Shown: piece by piece, positions 25,589 to 34,434 of the stretch
How the letters are laid out: each line of letters opens with the position of its first letter
Numbering within the stretch: the stretch's first letter is position 1
Source of the DNA: Coriobacterium glomerans PW2
Lineage (GTDB): Bacteria; Actinomycetota; Coriobacteriia; Coriobacteriales; Coriobacteriaceae
Assembly (NCBI RefSeq): GCF_000195315.1
Contig: NC_015389.1
Location: 806,001-870,000 of the forward strand
Length of the DNA stretch: 64,000 nucleotides
Reading direction: 5' to 3'
Translations under genes and position numbers: made by a program
The notes under the pieces: model-generated
What the model was told of the DNA's origin: nothing
Seen by the model: only the letters and a program-made list of their open reading frames with translations
Databases searched by the model: none

Positions 25589-27052
25589 ATGTCCGGATCC
25601 AAGAAGAACAAGATGAAAAAACGACTTCGTTTTAGACTGCCTCATGTCTATACCATCGCCTTTCTGCTCATCGTTTTTTTCGCAGCGCTCACTTGGGTTG
25701 TTCCTTCGGGTCAGTTTGATAGAAAGATGATCAGCACCGCTGCAGGGGAGCGAGAGGTGGCTGTCGCAGGCACCTACCATGAGGTTGACAAACTAGAAAC
25801 AGATGCGAGTTCCGGCGAGACGGTGGATTACCGACAAGGTGTGCCAGCAATTCTGCAGGCTCCGACGAAGGGAATTCAGGCGGCTGCCGATGTTGTTGCG
25901 TTCGTGTTGCTCATCGGTGGTTCATTTGCCGTGATAGCAAAAACAAACGCACTCAATGCAGGGATGAGCCGCGTTGTGAAAAAGCTCAAGAACAGAGACG
26001 TGCTCATCGTTCCGATTATGATGACACTGTTTTCCATCTGCGGAACCACCTTTGGCATGTCTGAGGAAGCCCTACCGTTCTATGCGGTTTTCATCCCCGT
26101 CATGATGGGTCTCGGCTACGATTCGATGACGGCATTCATCATTTGCTTTCTTGCTCCGAACATCGGTTACGCAGCTTCGACAATCGATCCGTTCAACGTT
26201 TTGATTTCACAGGGCATCATCGGGATAGAGGGCAATCCCCAGCTTTGGTTGCGCTTCATCGCATGGCTGGTGATGACCGGTGCCGGAATCGCCTGGGCAA
26301 TGCGCTATGCACATCGTGTGAAAGCAGCACCTGCTACATCGATCACCTACGAAGATGACAAGGACAAGCGCGTTGAGTTCGCTGTCAGCGATTCCTCCAT
26401 CGAGCAGGAGTTCACACTTCGCCAAAAGCTCGTTGTGATCGAATTCGTCATGGGCATGGGTGTCATCGTTTGGGGTCTGGTGACACAGGGCTGGTACATG
26501 GATCAGATTTCGATGGTGTTTACCGGTATGGGGCTTTTTGCCGGCGTTCTCGGCGGACTTGACCAAGAGACGATCGCGGATGAGTTCGTCAAAGGCATTT
26601 CGGATTTCGCCTACGCCGCCTGCATTATTGGGATCGCACGCGGTATTTTGGTTGTAGCCGAAAGCGGTCTGATCATAGACACCATTCTCAACAGCCTTGC
26701 CGGGGTGCTCTCCGGTGCCCCTGCTGCGGTGTACACGACTTTTATGTACATAGTACTCGGCCTGCTTTCATTTTTGGTCCCCTCCAGCTCGGGGCTGGCA
26801 GCGCTGACGATGCCCGTCATGGGACCCTTGACAGAACTCGTGGGTCTGAATCCGGAGTCCGCTGTCACCGCGCTGCAGTTCGCCAATCAGACGATCAACA
26901 CTATCAGTCCGGTCGCCGGCATGACGGTAGCGGGGTTGGCCGTCTGCAGGATCTCCTTCGCTCAGTGGTGGAAAACCATATGGAAATTTTTCCTGTTCAT
27001 GGTGGCGACCGGGATCGTTCTGACGGCCGTCTCTGGCGTATTGCCGAATTAG
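25589..27052 (+). CDS. YfcC-family membrane transporter
   Basis: A 487-residue carrier with about twelve membrane helices. The start KRLRFRLPHVYTIAFLLIVFFAALTWVVPSG is typical of YfcC/ArcD-like anaerobic carriers, here RLPHVYTIAFLL. Family members carry amino acids, peptides or dicarboxylates. The ATG at 25589 has GGAGG 6 nt upstream; earlier in-frame codons lack a site. As first gene of the operon it should import the substrate, taking the place of FrlA. A transporter usually linked to amino acids fits an amino acid-sugar adduct. Confidence 0.87.
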   Translation: MSGSKKNKMKKRLRFRLPHVYTIAFLLIVFFAALTWVVPSGQFDRKMISTAAGEREVAVAGTYHEVDKLETDASSGETVDYRQGVPAILQAPTKGIQAAADVVAFVLLIGGSFAVIAKTNALNAGMSRVVKKLKNRDVLIVPIMMTLFSICGTTFGMSEEALPFYAVFIPVMMGLGYDSMTAFIICFLAPNIGYAASTIDPFNVLISQGIIGIEGNPQLWLRFIAWLVMTGAGIAWAMRYAHRVKAAPATSITYEDDKDKRVEFAVSDSSIEQEFTLRQKLVVIEFVMGMGVIVWGLVTQGWYMDQISMVFTGMGLFAGVLGGLDQETIADEFVKGISDFAYAACIIGIARGILVVAESGLIIDTILNSLAGVLSGAPAAVYTTFMYIVLGLLSFLVPSSSGLAALTMPVMGPLTELVGLNPESAVTALQFANQTINTISPVAGMTVAGLAVCRISFAQWWKTIWKFFLFMVATGIVLTAVSGVLPN

Positions 27053-27062
27053 GAGGAGTTTT

Positions 27063-28634
27063 ATGAGAAAACGGAAGCTCGTCTTATTGTCACGATGCGT
27101 TTTCACCGGAACTCAGGAGCAACCGTTCAACGGGTTCGTTTCACTATGCGGCAACCTGATCGAAGCAGTCGGACCGGCAGCCGAGGCACCGTCGTTCATT
27201 GCAGCGGCCGATGAAACCCGCGATCTCGGGAACTGCACGCTCATGCCCGGCCTGATTGACGTCCACACATTCTTTTCCGGTTGGTTGCTACGCAGGCTTG
27301 GCGCAGATTGCGCACCAGCGACCGATGCTGAACAAATCATTCAATCGTTGAAATGCTGGGCGGCAGATCATGAGCGATCCATGGCAGCCATCGGTCATGA
27401 TCTTCCAAATGATCTGTTGCAAGGGGACGGGAGAACAACACTAGAGACAGCTCTTGAAGAGGGTTTCGGCGATAAGCCGGCAGTTGTCTTCGCATCAAAC
27501 GGCACGACATGCGCTATGAATGCTGCGGCTGTCTCACGCTACGGCTTCTCGCCGGAATGCTGTTACTCAGAAAAGCTATGGCGTCTGATCGCTGAGTGCC
27601 TCGCGCTGCCGGAGGCTGGATCAGTGTATTCGAAATACATGCGAATGCTGAATGCTCGAGGAGTCACCTCGATCAAGGAGATGTCGTTTGATGACTATTA
27701 CGGCTTTGCAACCGAAATGAAAAAAAAGGAGGACGATGACGATCTCTCAATACGCGTATCGATGATGAGCCAGCCGGTGGGGCGCGGGTTGGATCTTGCA
27801 TATGCACGAGACGCTCAGCAGAGATTCAGTGGGTCGTTTGTCCGATTTTCAGGTTTCAATCGTATGATCGACCGCGGCGTAGCTGCTGGTCTCGCAGAGA
27901 TGATACAGCCTTATGAAAAGAGCGCGGTCGCGGGGGCGGCTGGCCGAACCGTTATCGAAAATCCGGATTGGCCGCTTATCGAACAGGAGGTTCGAGCTGG
28001 CGACGCTGAGGGATTTCGCTTTTCACTTCACTGCCAAGGGGACGGCGCCGTGCGTCATACGGTCGGTCTGCTTGATTCGCTGACGAAAAACAGCGCAGGT
28101 CGTCTCAGGTGCCGTCATGCGATCACAGATCTGGAGAACACGGATCCTCGCGACCTTGTCCGGTTCGGGAGAATGGGTGGAATCTGCGAAGTGTATCCGC
28201 AGATATTCATGCTCGATCCTCGAGAGGAATGCGTTGCAATGATGCGTCGGCAGATCGGTGAGCAACGCCTGCGGCGCAGCTGGAATCGACGTGCGATGTT
28301 TGATAGCGGATGCGTCGTATGTTGTGGAACCGATCTGCCGTTGCTGCTCCCTGATATCGGGGATTCGATTTACTGTGCGTGCGGAGGACGCTTTGCGGAC
28401 GGACGTTCCTTCAATTCTCAGAACACCTGCTCGATTTCGGAATTGCTCGGAGCATGGACGGCCGGCGGCGCATATGATCTCGAGCGCGAGCATGATATCG
28501 GAACGCTCGAGTCCGGAAAGCTCGCCGATATCTGCGTGCTTGATCGGAATCTGTTCGCATTGGATTCTACTGCTGCCAGAGAAGCCCGGATCGTCCTTAC
28601 GATCTCGGATGGTCGAATCGTATATGAGTCATAG
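27063..28634 (+). CDS. YtcJ-like amidohydrolase with altered metal site
   Basis: A 523-residue amidohydrolase of the YtcJ/AepA type, ending in the usual beta-sandwich segment (LESGKLADICVLDRNLF). The expected HxH is HTF here (H68, F70), and the DGHsxWVN segment reads NGTTCAMN, while later ligands H323, H352 and D424 are kept. The metal centre is therefore incomplete or different. It starts 10 bp after the transporter with AGGAGG upstream. It might cleave an amide or cyclic form of the imported compound, but loss of ligands makes activity uncertain. Confidence 0.8.
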   Translation: MRKRKLVLLSRCVFTGTQEQPFNGFVSLCGNLIEAVGPAAEAPSFIAAADETRDLGNCTLMPGLIDVHTFFSGWLLRRLGADCAPATDAEQIIQSLKCWAADHERSMAAIGHDLPNDLLQGDGRTTLETALEEGFGDKPAVVFASNGTTCAMNAAAVSRYGFSPECCYSEKLWRLIAECLALPEAGSVYSKYMRMLNARGVTSIKEMSFDDYYGFATEMKKKEDDDDLSIRVSMMSQPVGRGLDLAYARDAQQRFSGSFVRFSGFNRMIDRGVAAGLAEMIQPYEKSAVAGAAGRTVIENPDWPLIEQEVRAGDAEGFRFSLHCQGDGAVRHTVGLLDSLTKNSAGRLRCRHAITDLENTDPRDLVRFGRMGGICEVYPQIFMLDPREECVAMMRRQIGEQRLRRSWNRRAMFDSGCVVCCGTDLPLLLPDIGDSIYCACGGRFADGRSFNSQNTCSISELLGAWTAGGAYDLEREHDIGTLESGKLADICVLDRNLFALDSTAAREARIVLTISDGRIVYES

Positions 28635-28652
28635 AGAAACGAGGTGCTTGAG

Positions 28653-29507
28653 ATGAGATCAACTTCGAAACCGCACCTGCGGCGCGAGCAGATTGCGGGA
28701 ATGAACATCCACTACATCATGTGGTCGCTGGATTACTTTTTGAATGCTCAGCAACGCTTGGGCTTCAGATCTTTGGAGCTGTGGTGCGCAGAGCCGCATG
28801 TGACACTCGATCATACGGGGTATTTCGAAGCTTCAGATATCGCACGGAAAGCGGAGCAGCGAGGACTTCGCATCAGGACGCTGTGTCCGGAAAATGTTGT
28901 CTATCCATGGCAGTATTGTGCGCGAAAGCCACTTCATGAGCAGCGCAGCCTCGCATATTTCAAGCATGGCATCGAGCTCGCCGAGGTCCTCGGTTGCGAG
29001 CGGATGTCGATCAATTCTGGCTGGGGGGATTTTGATGAGGACCGACAGGATGCTTGGAAGCGCAGCAGAGAACACCTGTCTATCTTAGCCGCATATGCCG
29101 GAGAGCACGGTTTGACCCTTGCTATGGAGAGCTTGAGACCTGAGGAGAGCAATCTCGTCACGACGCTTGCTGATGCGAGGCGCATGATCGATGAGGTGAA
29201 CAGCCCATTTCTTGAACCGATGGTTGACACGACGGCGATGGGGGTGGCGGGTGAGACTCTTGAGATGTGGTTCTCTGAATTCGGCAACGATGTGATCCAT
29301 GAGATGCATTTCATTGATGGAGATCCCTACGGTCATCTCGTATGGGGCGACGGAACGCATGATCTGGCGTCTTTCATCCGCATTTTGGGCGAGCACAGCT
29401 TCGAGGGCATGCTCGGACAAGAGATTACCGACGCCCGCTATCTCGAAGATCCGGTTGCGGCAGATGAGCGCAACATGAAGGCGTTAGAAACCTTCTTCAG
29501 CGAATAG
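28653..29507 (+). CDS. frlC: Sugar phosphate isomerase/epimerase, FrlC-like
   Basis: A 284-residue TIM barrel of the xylose isomerase-like family. It parallels E. coli FrlC (fructoselysine 3-epimerase): LELWCAEPH, LCPENVVYPW, ESLRPEESNLV and the metal ligands in MVDTTAMG, EMHFIDGD and GQEITD. The ATG at 28653 follows GAGG by 8 nt. Together with FrlB and FrlD homologues next to it, an epimerase acting on an Amadori adduct is the simplest reading; the exact substrate is open. Confidence 0.75.
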   Translation: MRSTSKPHLRREQIAGMNIHYIMWSLDYFLNAQQRLGFRSLELWCAEPHVTLDHTGYFEASDIARKAEQRGLRIRTLCPENVVYPWQYCARKPLHEQRSLAYFKHGIELAEVLGCERMSINSGWGDFDEDRQDAWKRSREHLSILAAYAGEHGLTLAMESLRPEESNLVTTLADARRMIDEVNSPFLEPMVDTTAMGVAGETLEMWFSEFGNDVIHEMHFIDGDPYGHLVWGDGTHDLASFIRILGEHSFEGMLGQEITDARYLEDPVAADERNMKALETFFSE

Positions 29508-29541
29508 ACAGATATCAGAGAACGTGAGGGAGTGATTCAGT

Positions 29542-30510
29542 ATGAATGCACACGAGATCATCGCGGACGTGCTTCGGAGAAAGACCAAGGTGGACAACAT
29601 CTGGTGGGTTGCTTGTGGTGGGTCTCTTATTGATCTTATGCCGGCGAACTCGCTGCTTCAACGGGAGGGGACGACACTGTCTTCTCATGCCTGCACTGCG
29701 CGCGAATTCACCATTATGATTCCGAAAAAACTCGGTGCCCACTCGCTCGTTATCGCTTGCAGTCACAGCGGCAACACTCCTGAGGTTGTCGGCGCGTGCC
29801 GCCTTGCACGAGAAACCGGTGCCTATGTGATCGCGCTGACCGATGCCAAAGGTTCAAAGATCGACACCGGTGAGTGGCCTGTCTGGGTCTATCCATGGGG
29901 CGAGGGCGTTCCAGCAGCGGAGGTTCCCGCTGGTATATCTCTATGGCTCGCCGCCGAGCTTCTCGATCAGCAGGAGAGATACGCAGATTTTGGAAACATG
30001 ACGTCGGGTATCGCCGCGATGGACGAAATCATCCGCAGCGCGCGCGTGCGGGTGCGCAATGGTCTCGCAGATCGCTTTGCATCAATGTGCCGCGATCATG
30101 AATTCCTCTATATCGTGGGATCGGGTCCGAACTTTAGCCAGACATATGGCTTCGCTATCTGCTCGCTCATGGAGATGCAGTGGCAGAACTGTTGCTACAT
30201 CCACTCAGGTGAGTACTTCCACGGACCGCTCGAGGTCACCGAGCCAGGCGTGTTTTACTTTCTTCAGATGGGTTCTTCCGAATTTAGAACGATGGATGAG
30301 CGCGCACGTGGCTTTCTCAAGACCCACACGGATTCTCTGATCGTTCTCGACGCGCTTGAATACGGTATGAAAGCGATTCCCGAGAGTGTTCGAGCATATC
30401 TCGATCCCGTTTTGTTCTATGCCATGAACTGCGAGATGCGCTCAGCACGCGGAAGGTTGTTCAAGCACGATCCGGACGTGCGGCGTTATATGGGCGTCGA
30501 GAGCTATTAG
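29542..30510 (+). CDS. frlB: SIS-domain deglycase, FrlB-like
   Basis: A 322-residue protein with two SIS domains. FrlB cleaves fructoselysine-6-phosphate to lysine and glucose-6-phosphate. Shared features are VACGGSLID near the start, SHSGNTPEV, and the strongly conserved SGEYFHGPLEVTEPGV with the final PDVRRYMGVESY-like tail. Product glucose-6-phosphate would enter glycolysis through pgi at 21995. The start has GAGGGAG upstream. Specificity for the amine part cannot be read. Confidence 0.82.
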   Translation: MNAHEIIADVLRRKTKVDNIWWVACGGSLIDLMPANSLLQREGTTLSSHACTAREFTIMIPKKLGAHSLVIACSHSGNTPEVVGACRLARETGAYVIALTDAKGSKIDTGEWPVWVYPWGEGVPAAEVPAGISLWLAAELLDQQERYADFGNMTSGIAAMDEIIRSARVRVRNGLADRFASMCRDHEFLYIVGSGPNFSQTYGFAICSLMEMQWQNCCYIHSGEYFHGPLEVTEPGVFYFLQMGSSEFRTMDERARGFLKTHTDSLIVLDALEYGMKAIPESVRAYLDPVLFYAMNCEMRSARGRLFKHDPDVRRYMGVESY

Positions 30511-30523
30511 AAGGGATGGCCAG

Positions 30524-31384
30524 ATGGGCTTCAATGTGCAGGCTCTCGGATTCGGTGACAATGTGGTAGACCGCTACGAGCACTTGAAAACGATGTATCC
30601 GGGAGGCAACGCAGCGAACTTCGCTGTATATGCGAAGCGATGCGGGGCCGCACGCGCCGCATATATGGGTATTTTCGGTAATGATATCGCCGGCGAGCAT
30701 GTTATCTCCAGTCTTTGCGCAGAGGGCATCGAGTGCGTGGCATGCAAACAGATGATCGGAGAAAATGGAGCGGCGAGTGTGACAGTTGTTGATGGTGATC
30801 GGATCTTTCTCGGATCGAATGAGGGGGGCATACGCGGGGACGCTCGTTTCGTGCTCGACCGTTTCGATTTGGAATACATCAGGCAGTTCGATGTCGTGCA
30901 CACGGGAAGCTATTGTTTCACCGAACGCGAACTACCGAAGATCAGAAAGGTCGGCGTTCCGGTGAGCTTCGACTTTTCGGATGATTCAGCATCCGATTAT
31001 ATCCGCGATGTCGCCCCTCTAGTGGACTTCGCGTTCCTTTCGCTACCCGAGGATATGCAAGACGATGAGGTGCGAACGCGTTTGGAAGCGCTTCAAGCAC
31101 TCGGACCACGGTTTGCATCGGCGACGCGCGGTGCTGCCGGCTGCATCGCCTTTGACGGGCGGACCTTCTACACGCAACGGGCAAAATCTGTTTCCGAACT
31201 GAAAGATTCCATGGGTGCCGGCGATTCTTTTCTGACGGCGTTCCTAATGAGTTTTCTTGACGCGGAAAAGCGCGGCATTACTCAAAAAGAGGCGATTACT
31301 GATGCGCTTGATTCTTCGGCTGCGTTCGCAGCGACAATTTGCGGCATGGAAGGTTCGTGGGGCCATGGGAAGAGCTATGAATAG
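30524..31384 (+). CDS. frlD: PfkB-family kinase, fructoselysine 6-kinase-like
   Basis: A 286-residue sugar kinase. It parallels FrlD: FGDNVVDRY, PGGNAANFAVYAKR, VHTGSYCF, SFDFSDD, DFAFLS and the catalytic DSMGAGDSF. FrlD phosphorylates the adduct on the sugar 6-OH before FrlB cleaves it. It starts 13 bp after frlB. It is one of two FrlD-like kinases in the operon and keeps the standard GGN substrate motif. Confidence 0.8.
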   Translation: MGFNVQALGFGDNVVDRYEHLKTMYPGGNAANFAVYAKRCGAARAAYMGIFGNDIAGEHVISSLCAEGIECVACKQMIGENGAASVTVVDGDRIFLGSNEGGIRGDARFVLDRFDLEYIRQFDVVHTGSYCFTERELPKIRKVGVPVSFDFSDDSASDYIRDVAPLVDFAFLSLPEDMQDDEVRTRLEALQALGPRFASATRGAAGCIAFDGRTFYTQRAKSVSELKDSMGAGDSFLTAFLMSFLDAEKRGITQKEAITDALDSSAAFAATICGMEGSWGHGKSYE

Positions 31385-31443
31385 CTAATTCTCGTGGTCT
31401 CGGGCACGGTTCTGGGGCACATCACTGAAAACTGGAGGTAGAT

Positions 31444-32244
31444 ATGTCTGTGCATGCATGTGCAGCTGGATTTTGCTGTGCGGATGTTTATGAAAAGCTG
31501 GGAATCATCTATCCGACTGGCAATGGAATCGATTGGGGCATCCACCTTCAGCGGATGGGAGTGCCGACCTCAATTGTCTCCGTAGTCGGCGAAGATGTGT
31601 ACGGCAGACGTATGCGAGAGCAGCTTGATAGGGAGGGCCTTGATACCTCTCATCTGAGAAGTGATGAGGGACAGACCTCGGTGATGCTCATGGATCTCAA
31701 AAACGGCATCGATCGGGTCCATCTCGAGGCGATCGATGGCGTCATGGCGACATTTGCCCTTACTGATGAGGATGAGGCGTTCGTACTGACACACGATGTC
31801 ATTCACACCGATCTGTTTGGGAATTGTCTTTCGCATCTCGCTGAATGGAGCGAGTACCAAAAGACAGTCATCATGGATTTCTCCACGTTCAGCCAAGATC
31901 CCGAGTATGAATGCGAGCGCTATATCCCCTTTGTGGATTATGCATTTATGTCGTTTGAGAAGGATACCCCTGATCTGCGCGAATGGCTGCATCATGTTCA
32001 ATCGCTCGGTCCAAAGGTAGCCACGGCGACGCTGGGCGAGCTGGGTAGCGTCGCTTACGACGGCGACAGGTTTTTCACATGCGGCATAGTTGATGCCCCT
32101 GCTGTTGTGAACACGGTGGGAGCTGGTGATTCCTATATCGCGGGATTTACGAATGGTGTCATCGAAGGACTTGATATCAGATCTTGCATGCAAGCAGGCG
32201 CATCGCTGTCAGCGCGGGTCGTCAGTGCGTTCGAACCGTATTAA
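31444..32244 (+). CDS. Second FrlD-like PfkB-family kinase
   Basis: A 266-residue paralogue of the preceding kinase, closer to E. coli FrlD in its middle (GVMATFALTDEDEAF, DVIHTDLFG) and with NTVGAGDSYIAGF at the active site. The usual GGN substrate motif is TGN (YPTGNGIDWG), which suggests a different sugar or adduct. It has GGAGG before the ATG. A 59-bp gap separates it from frlD, with no visible terminator. Confidence 0.78.
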   Translation: MSVHACAAGFCCADVYEKLGIIYPTGNGIDWGIHLQRMGVPTSIVSVVGEDVYGRRMREQLDREGLDTSHLRSDEGQTSVMLMDLKNGIDRVHLEAIDGVMATFALTDEDEAFVLTHDVIHTDLFGNCLSHLAEWSEYQKTVIMDFSTFSQDPEYECERYIPFVDYAFMSFEKDTPDLREWLHHVQSLGPKVATATLGELGSVAYDGDRFFTCGIVDAPAVVNTVGAGDSYIAGFTNGVIEGLDIRSCMQAGASLSARVVSAFEPY

Positions 32245-32255
32245 GGAGAGCTCGA

Positions 32256-33119
32256 ATGGTTATCGACATGCATGTTCATCCGCTGCTTTATCAAGAGATC
32301 TACCAGTCTGGATCTGGCCCGACAGGTTTTGAAACATGGGAGAGCGAATTCGGTATGGGCCACATGGGCCCCATGGGATTCGATGAGCTTGAAGCGGAAA
32401 TGAATGCAGGTGATATTTCAAGAAGCGTATTGCTTCCGATCGATCTTACTGCAACGACCGGTTCGGCGCTTGCAACAAACGAGCAGATCGCTCACCTGGT
32501 TGAGGCCCATCCGGACAGATTGTGGGGTTTTGCAAGCGTCGATCCCCATCGCGCCGATGCAGCGAACGTGCTGGAACAATCGTTTCTCGAGCTGGGAGCT
32601 AAAGGACTCTGCCTGCATCCCGCCAAGCAATGTTTTGATCCGAGTGACCCTGAACTCGAATCACTCTACAAGCTCTGTGAGGAGCACAATAGACCGGTTC
32701 TGTTTGAAGCAGGGTTATCTTGGGAGCCCGCCGCTCCTCTGAACAACAGCAATCCGCTCACGTTTGAGCGAGCGATCATGATGCATCCCGATGTTCGATT
32801 CTGCCTTGCACACTTTGCCTGGCCTTGGGTTCGCGAGATGGTTGCCCTGATGTTGAAATATCCGAATTGTTATACGGACACCTCCATAACCTATCTTGAT
32901 GCACCCAAGGAGATGATGCTTCGTCTGTTCACTGTGGATATGGGGCCCCTCTGGTATGAGCGAAGCCTGCTTCATCAGGTGATGTTCGGAAGCAACACGC
33001 CGAGGTTCCGTGCTTTCAAGTTAAAGGGCGCATTGGATGCCGTGCCGATGAGCAAGGAGGCGCGCGAAAACCTCTACTGGCGTACAGCGCTGCGGTTTCT
33101 GGAAGGGGAGGGGGCCTGA
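32256..33119 (+). CDS. Amidohydrolase-2 family TIM-barrel hydrolase
   Basis: A 287-residue metal-dependent hydrolase or decarboxylase-like enzyme. The HxH ligands are in MVIDMHVHP (residues 6 and 8), with later candidates in CLHPAK, LAHFAWPW and FGSNTPR (where Asp is more usual). The ATG at 32256 follows AAGGAGAG; the frame upstream overlaps the kinase end and is not used. Relatives act on lactones, aromatic acids or amides. Its role here is unknown. Confidence 0.8.
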   Translation: MVIDMHVHPLLYQEIYQSGSGPTGFETWESEFGMGHMGPMGFDELEAEMNAGDISRSVLLPIDLTATTGSALATNEQIAHLVEAHPDRLWGFASVDPHRADAANVLEQSFLELGAKGLCLHPAKQCFDPSDPELESLYKLCEEHNRPVLFEAGLSWEPAAPLNNSNPLTFERAIMMHPDVRFCLAHFAWPWVREMVALMLKYPNCYTDTSITYLDAPKEMMLRLFTVDMGPLWYERSLLHQVMFGSNTPRFRAFKLKGALDAVPMSKEARENLYWRTALRFLEGEGA

Positions 33120-33120
33120 A

Positions 33121-33549
33121 ATGGTGGAGTTCAAGACGTTGAGCTATCTGAGCACCAAGCCGACGCAGTTCATCGATATCACGGGTGACATCCACGATGC
33201 GGTAGAGGCCAGCGGGATCGATAAGGGTCTCGTCGCCATCATCTTGGCCCATACTACCTGCGGTATCGTGGTGAACGAGGGCCTGTCATGCGTCGAGCTG
33301 GATCTGTCGGCAGCGTTGGACCGGATCGCGCCCGCGGAGGAGATCTATGCGCACGCTCATTTCCTGCCCAGCTATGGGGCGACGGGTAACAACTCGTGCG
33401 GTCATATCAAAAGTATGATCACCGGGAACAGCTGCTTGTTTCCGGTGATGGATGGACGCGTGATCTGTGGAAGCGCGCAAAACATATACCTGGCGGAGTT
33501 CGATGGACCGCAAAAAAGAAACGTCTTCGTCGAGATTATAGGTGAATGA
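33121..33549 (+). CDS. yjbQ: YjbQ-family protein (UPF0047)
   Basis: A 142-residue protein of the YjbQ family. It has the conserved HTTCGIVVNEG, HIKSMITGNS, and a C-terminal RNVFVEIIGE segment. Family members show weak thiamine phosphate synthase activity in vitro, but their true function is unclear. It begins 1 bp after the amidohydrolase stop. Its place in a sugar operon is notable; YjbQ genes are seen in some sugar operons with BtpA/SgcQ. Confidence 0.88.
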   Translation: MVEFKTLSYLSTKPTQFIDITGDIHDAVEASGIDKGLVAIILAHTTCGIVVNEGLSCVELDLSAALDRIAPAEEIYAHAHFLPSYGATGNNSCGHIKSMITGNSCLFPVMDGRVICGSAQNIYLAEFDGPQKRNVFVEIIGE

Positions 33550-33609
33550 TACGACCAGTCGTCGCCATACATCGTGAAAACTCGGCGAAAGATGAGAATG
33601 GAGTTTGCA

Positions 33610-34434
33610 ATGTCATTCTTGGCAAAGTTGTTCGGCACTGAGAAGCCGGTCATCGGCTTGCTTCATCTGAGGCCGCTTCCGGGAGATCCGCGCTACTATC
33701 CAGACGGCAGTGTCTCTCGCGTATGCGAGGCGGCAAAGCGAGATCTCGCTGCGCTGCAAGACGGCGGAGTCGATGGCATCCTCGTTACAAACGAATTCAG
33801 TCTGCCCTATGAGCGGCGCGTCTCCCCGGTGACGATCGCAGCCATGGCTCACGTGATCGGCACCTTGCAGTCGGAGCTGTCTACACCGTGGGGAGCTGAG
33901 GCGATCTATGACGGGGACGCGACGATAGAGCTGTGCGCTGCGGTGAATGCGAAGTTCAGCAGATGTCTGTTCGCAGGAGCTTGGGTCGGAGATCTTGGAG
34001 TCATTGATCGAGATGTTGCAGCTACGATGCGACTGAAAAGCGCCTTGCGATTGGACGGGCTCAGGCTATTTCATTTTGTGACCAGCGAGGGCGAGGTTTA
34101 TCTCAACGACCGCACAACTTCTGAGATCACCGAGTCCCTGATGTTCAATTGCTCGCCCGACGCTCTGGTGGTCGGAGGTTCTGCTGCGGGAAAGGGGCCG
34201 AGTGGCTTGCTAGTCGATGGGGTCAGGAAAGCTGCCTGCGGTGTTCCCGTGCTCTGCGGGACCGGTTGTCGTGAATCAACCATCGCCGAGGTCTTCTGCG
34301 ACTTCGATGGCGCTTTCGTGGGAACGTGCTTAAAAAGAGACGGCCGCTTTGACGCGCCGATTGATCCCGTTCGAGTTGGGTCATTCATGGCTGCGGCACG
34401 TTCGGCCCGGCGGGAGAAAATGAGGAAGAATTGA
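33610..34434 (+). CDS. BtpA/SgcQ-family TIM-barrel protein
   Basis: A 274-residue protein of the BtpA/SgcQ family, named after a photosystem biogenesis factor but widespread in sugar operons of non-phototrophs. Typical parts are VIGLLHLRPLPGDPRY, the GVDGILVTNEFS segment, and VLCGTGCRESTI near the end. The ATG at 33610 has GGAG upstream; two earlier ATGs (33592, 33598) are possible. Its stop overlaps the FGGY kinase start (TGATG). An aldolase- or epimerase-like role is only suspected. Confidence 0.82.
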   Translation: MSFLAKLFGTEKPVIGLLHLRPLPGDPRYYPDGSVSRVCEAAKRDLAALQDGGVDGILVTNEFSLPYERRVSPVTIAAMAHVIGTLQSELSTPWGAEAIYDGDATIELCAAVNAKFSRCLFAGAWVGDLGVIDRDVAATMRLKSALRLDGLRLFHFVTSEGEVYLNDRTTSEITESLMFNCSPDALVVGGSAAGKGPSGLLVDGVRKAACGVPVLCGTGCRESTIAEVFCDFDGAFVGTCLKRDGRFDAPIDPVRVGSFMAAARSARREKMRKN

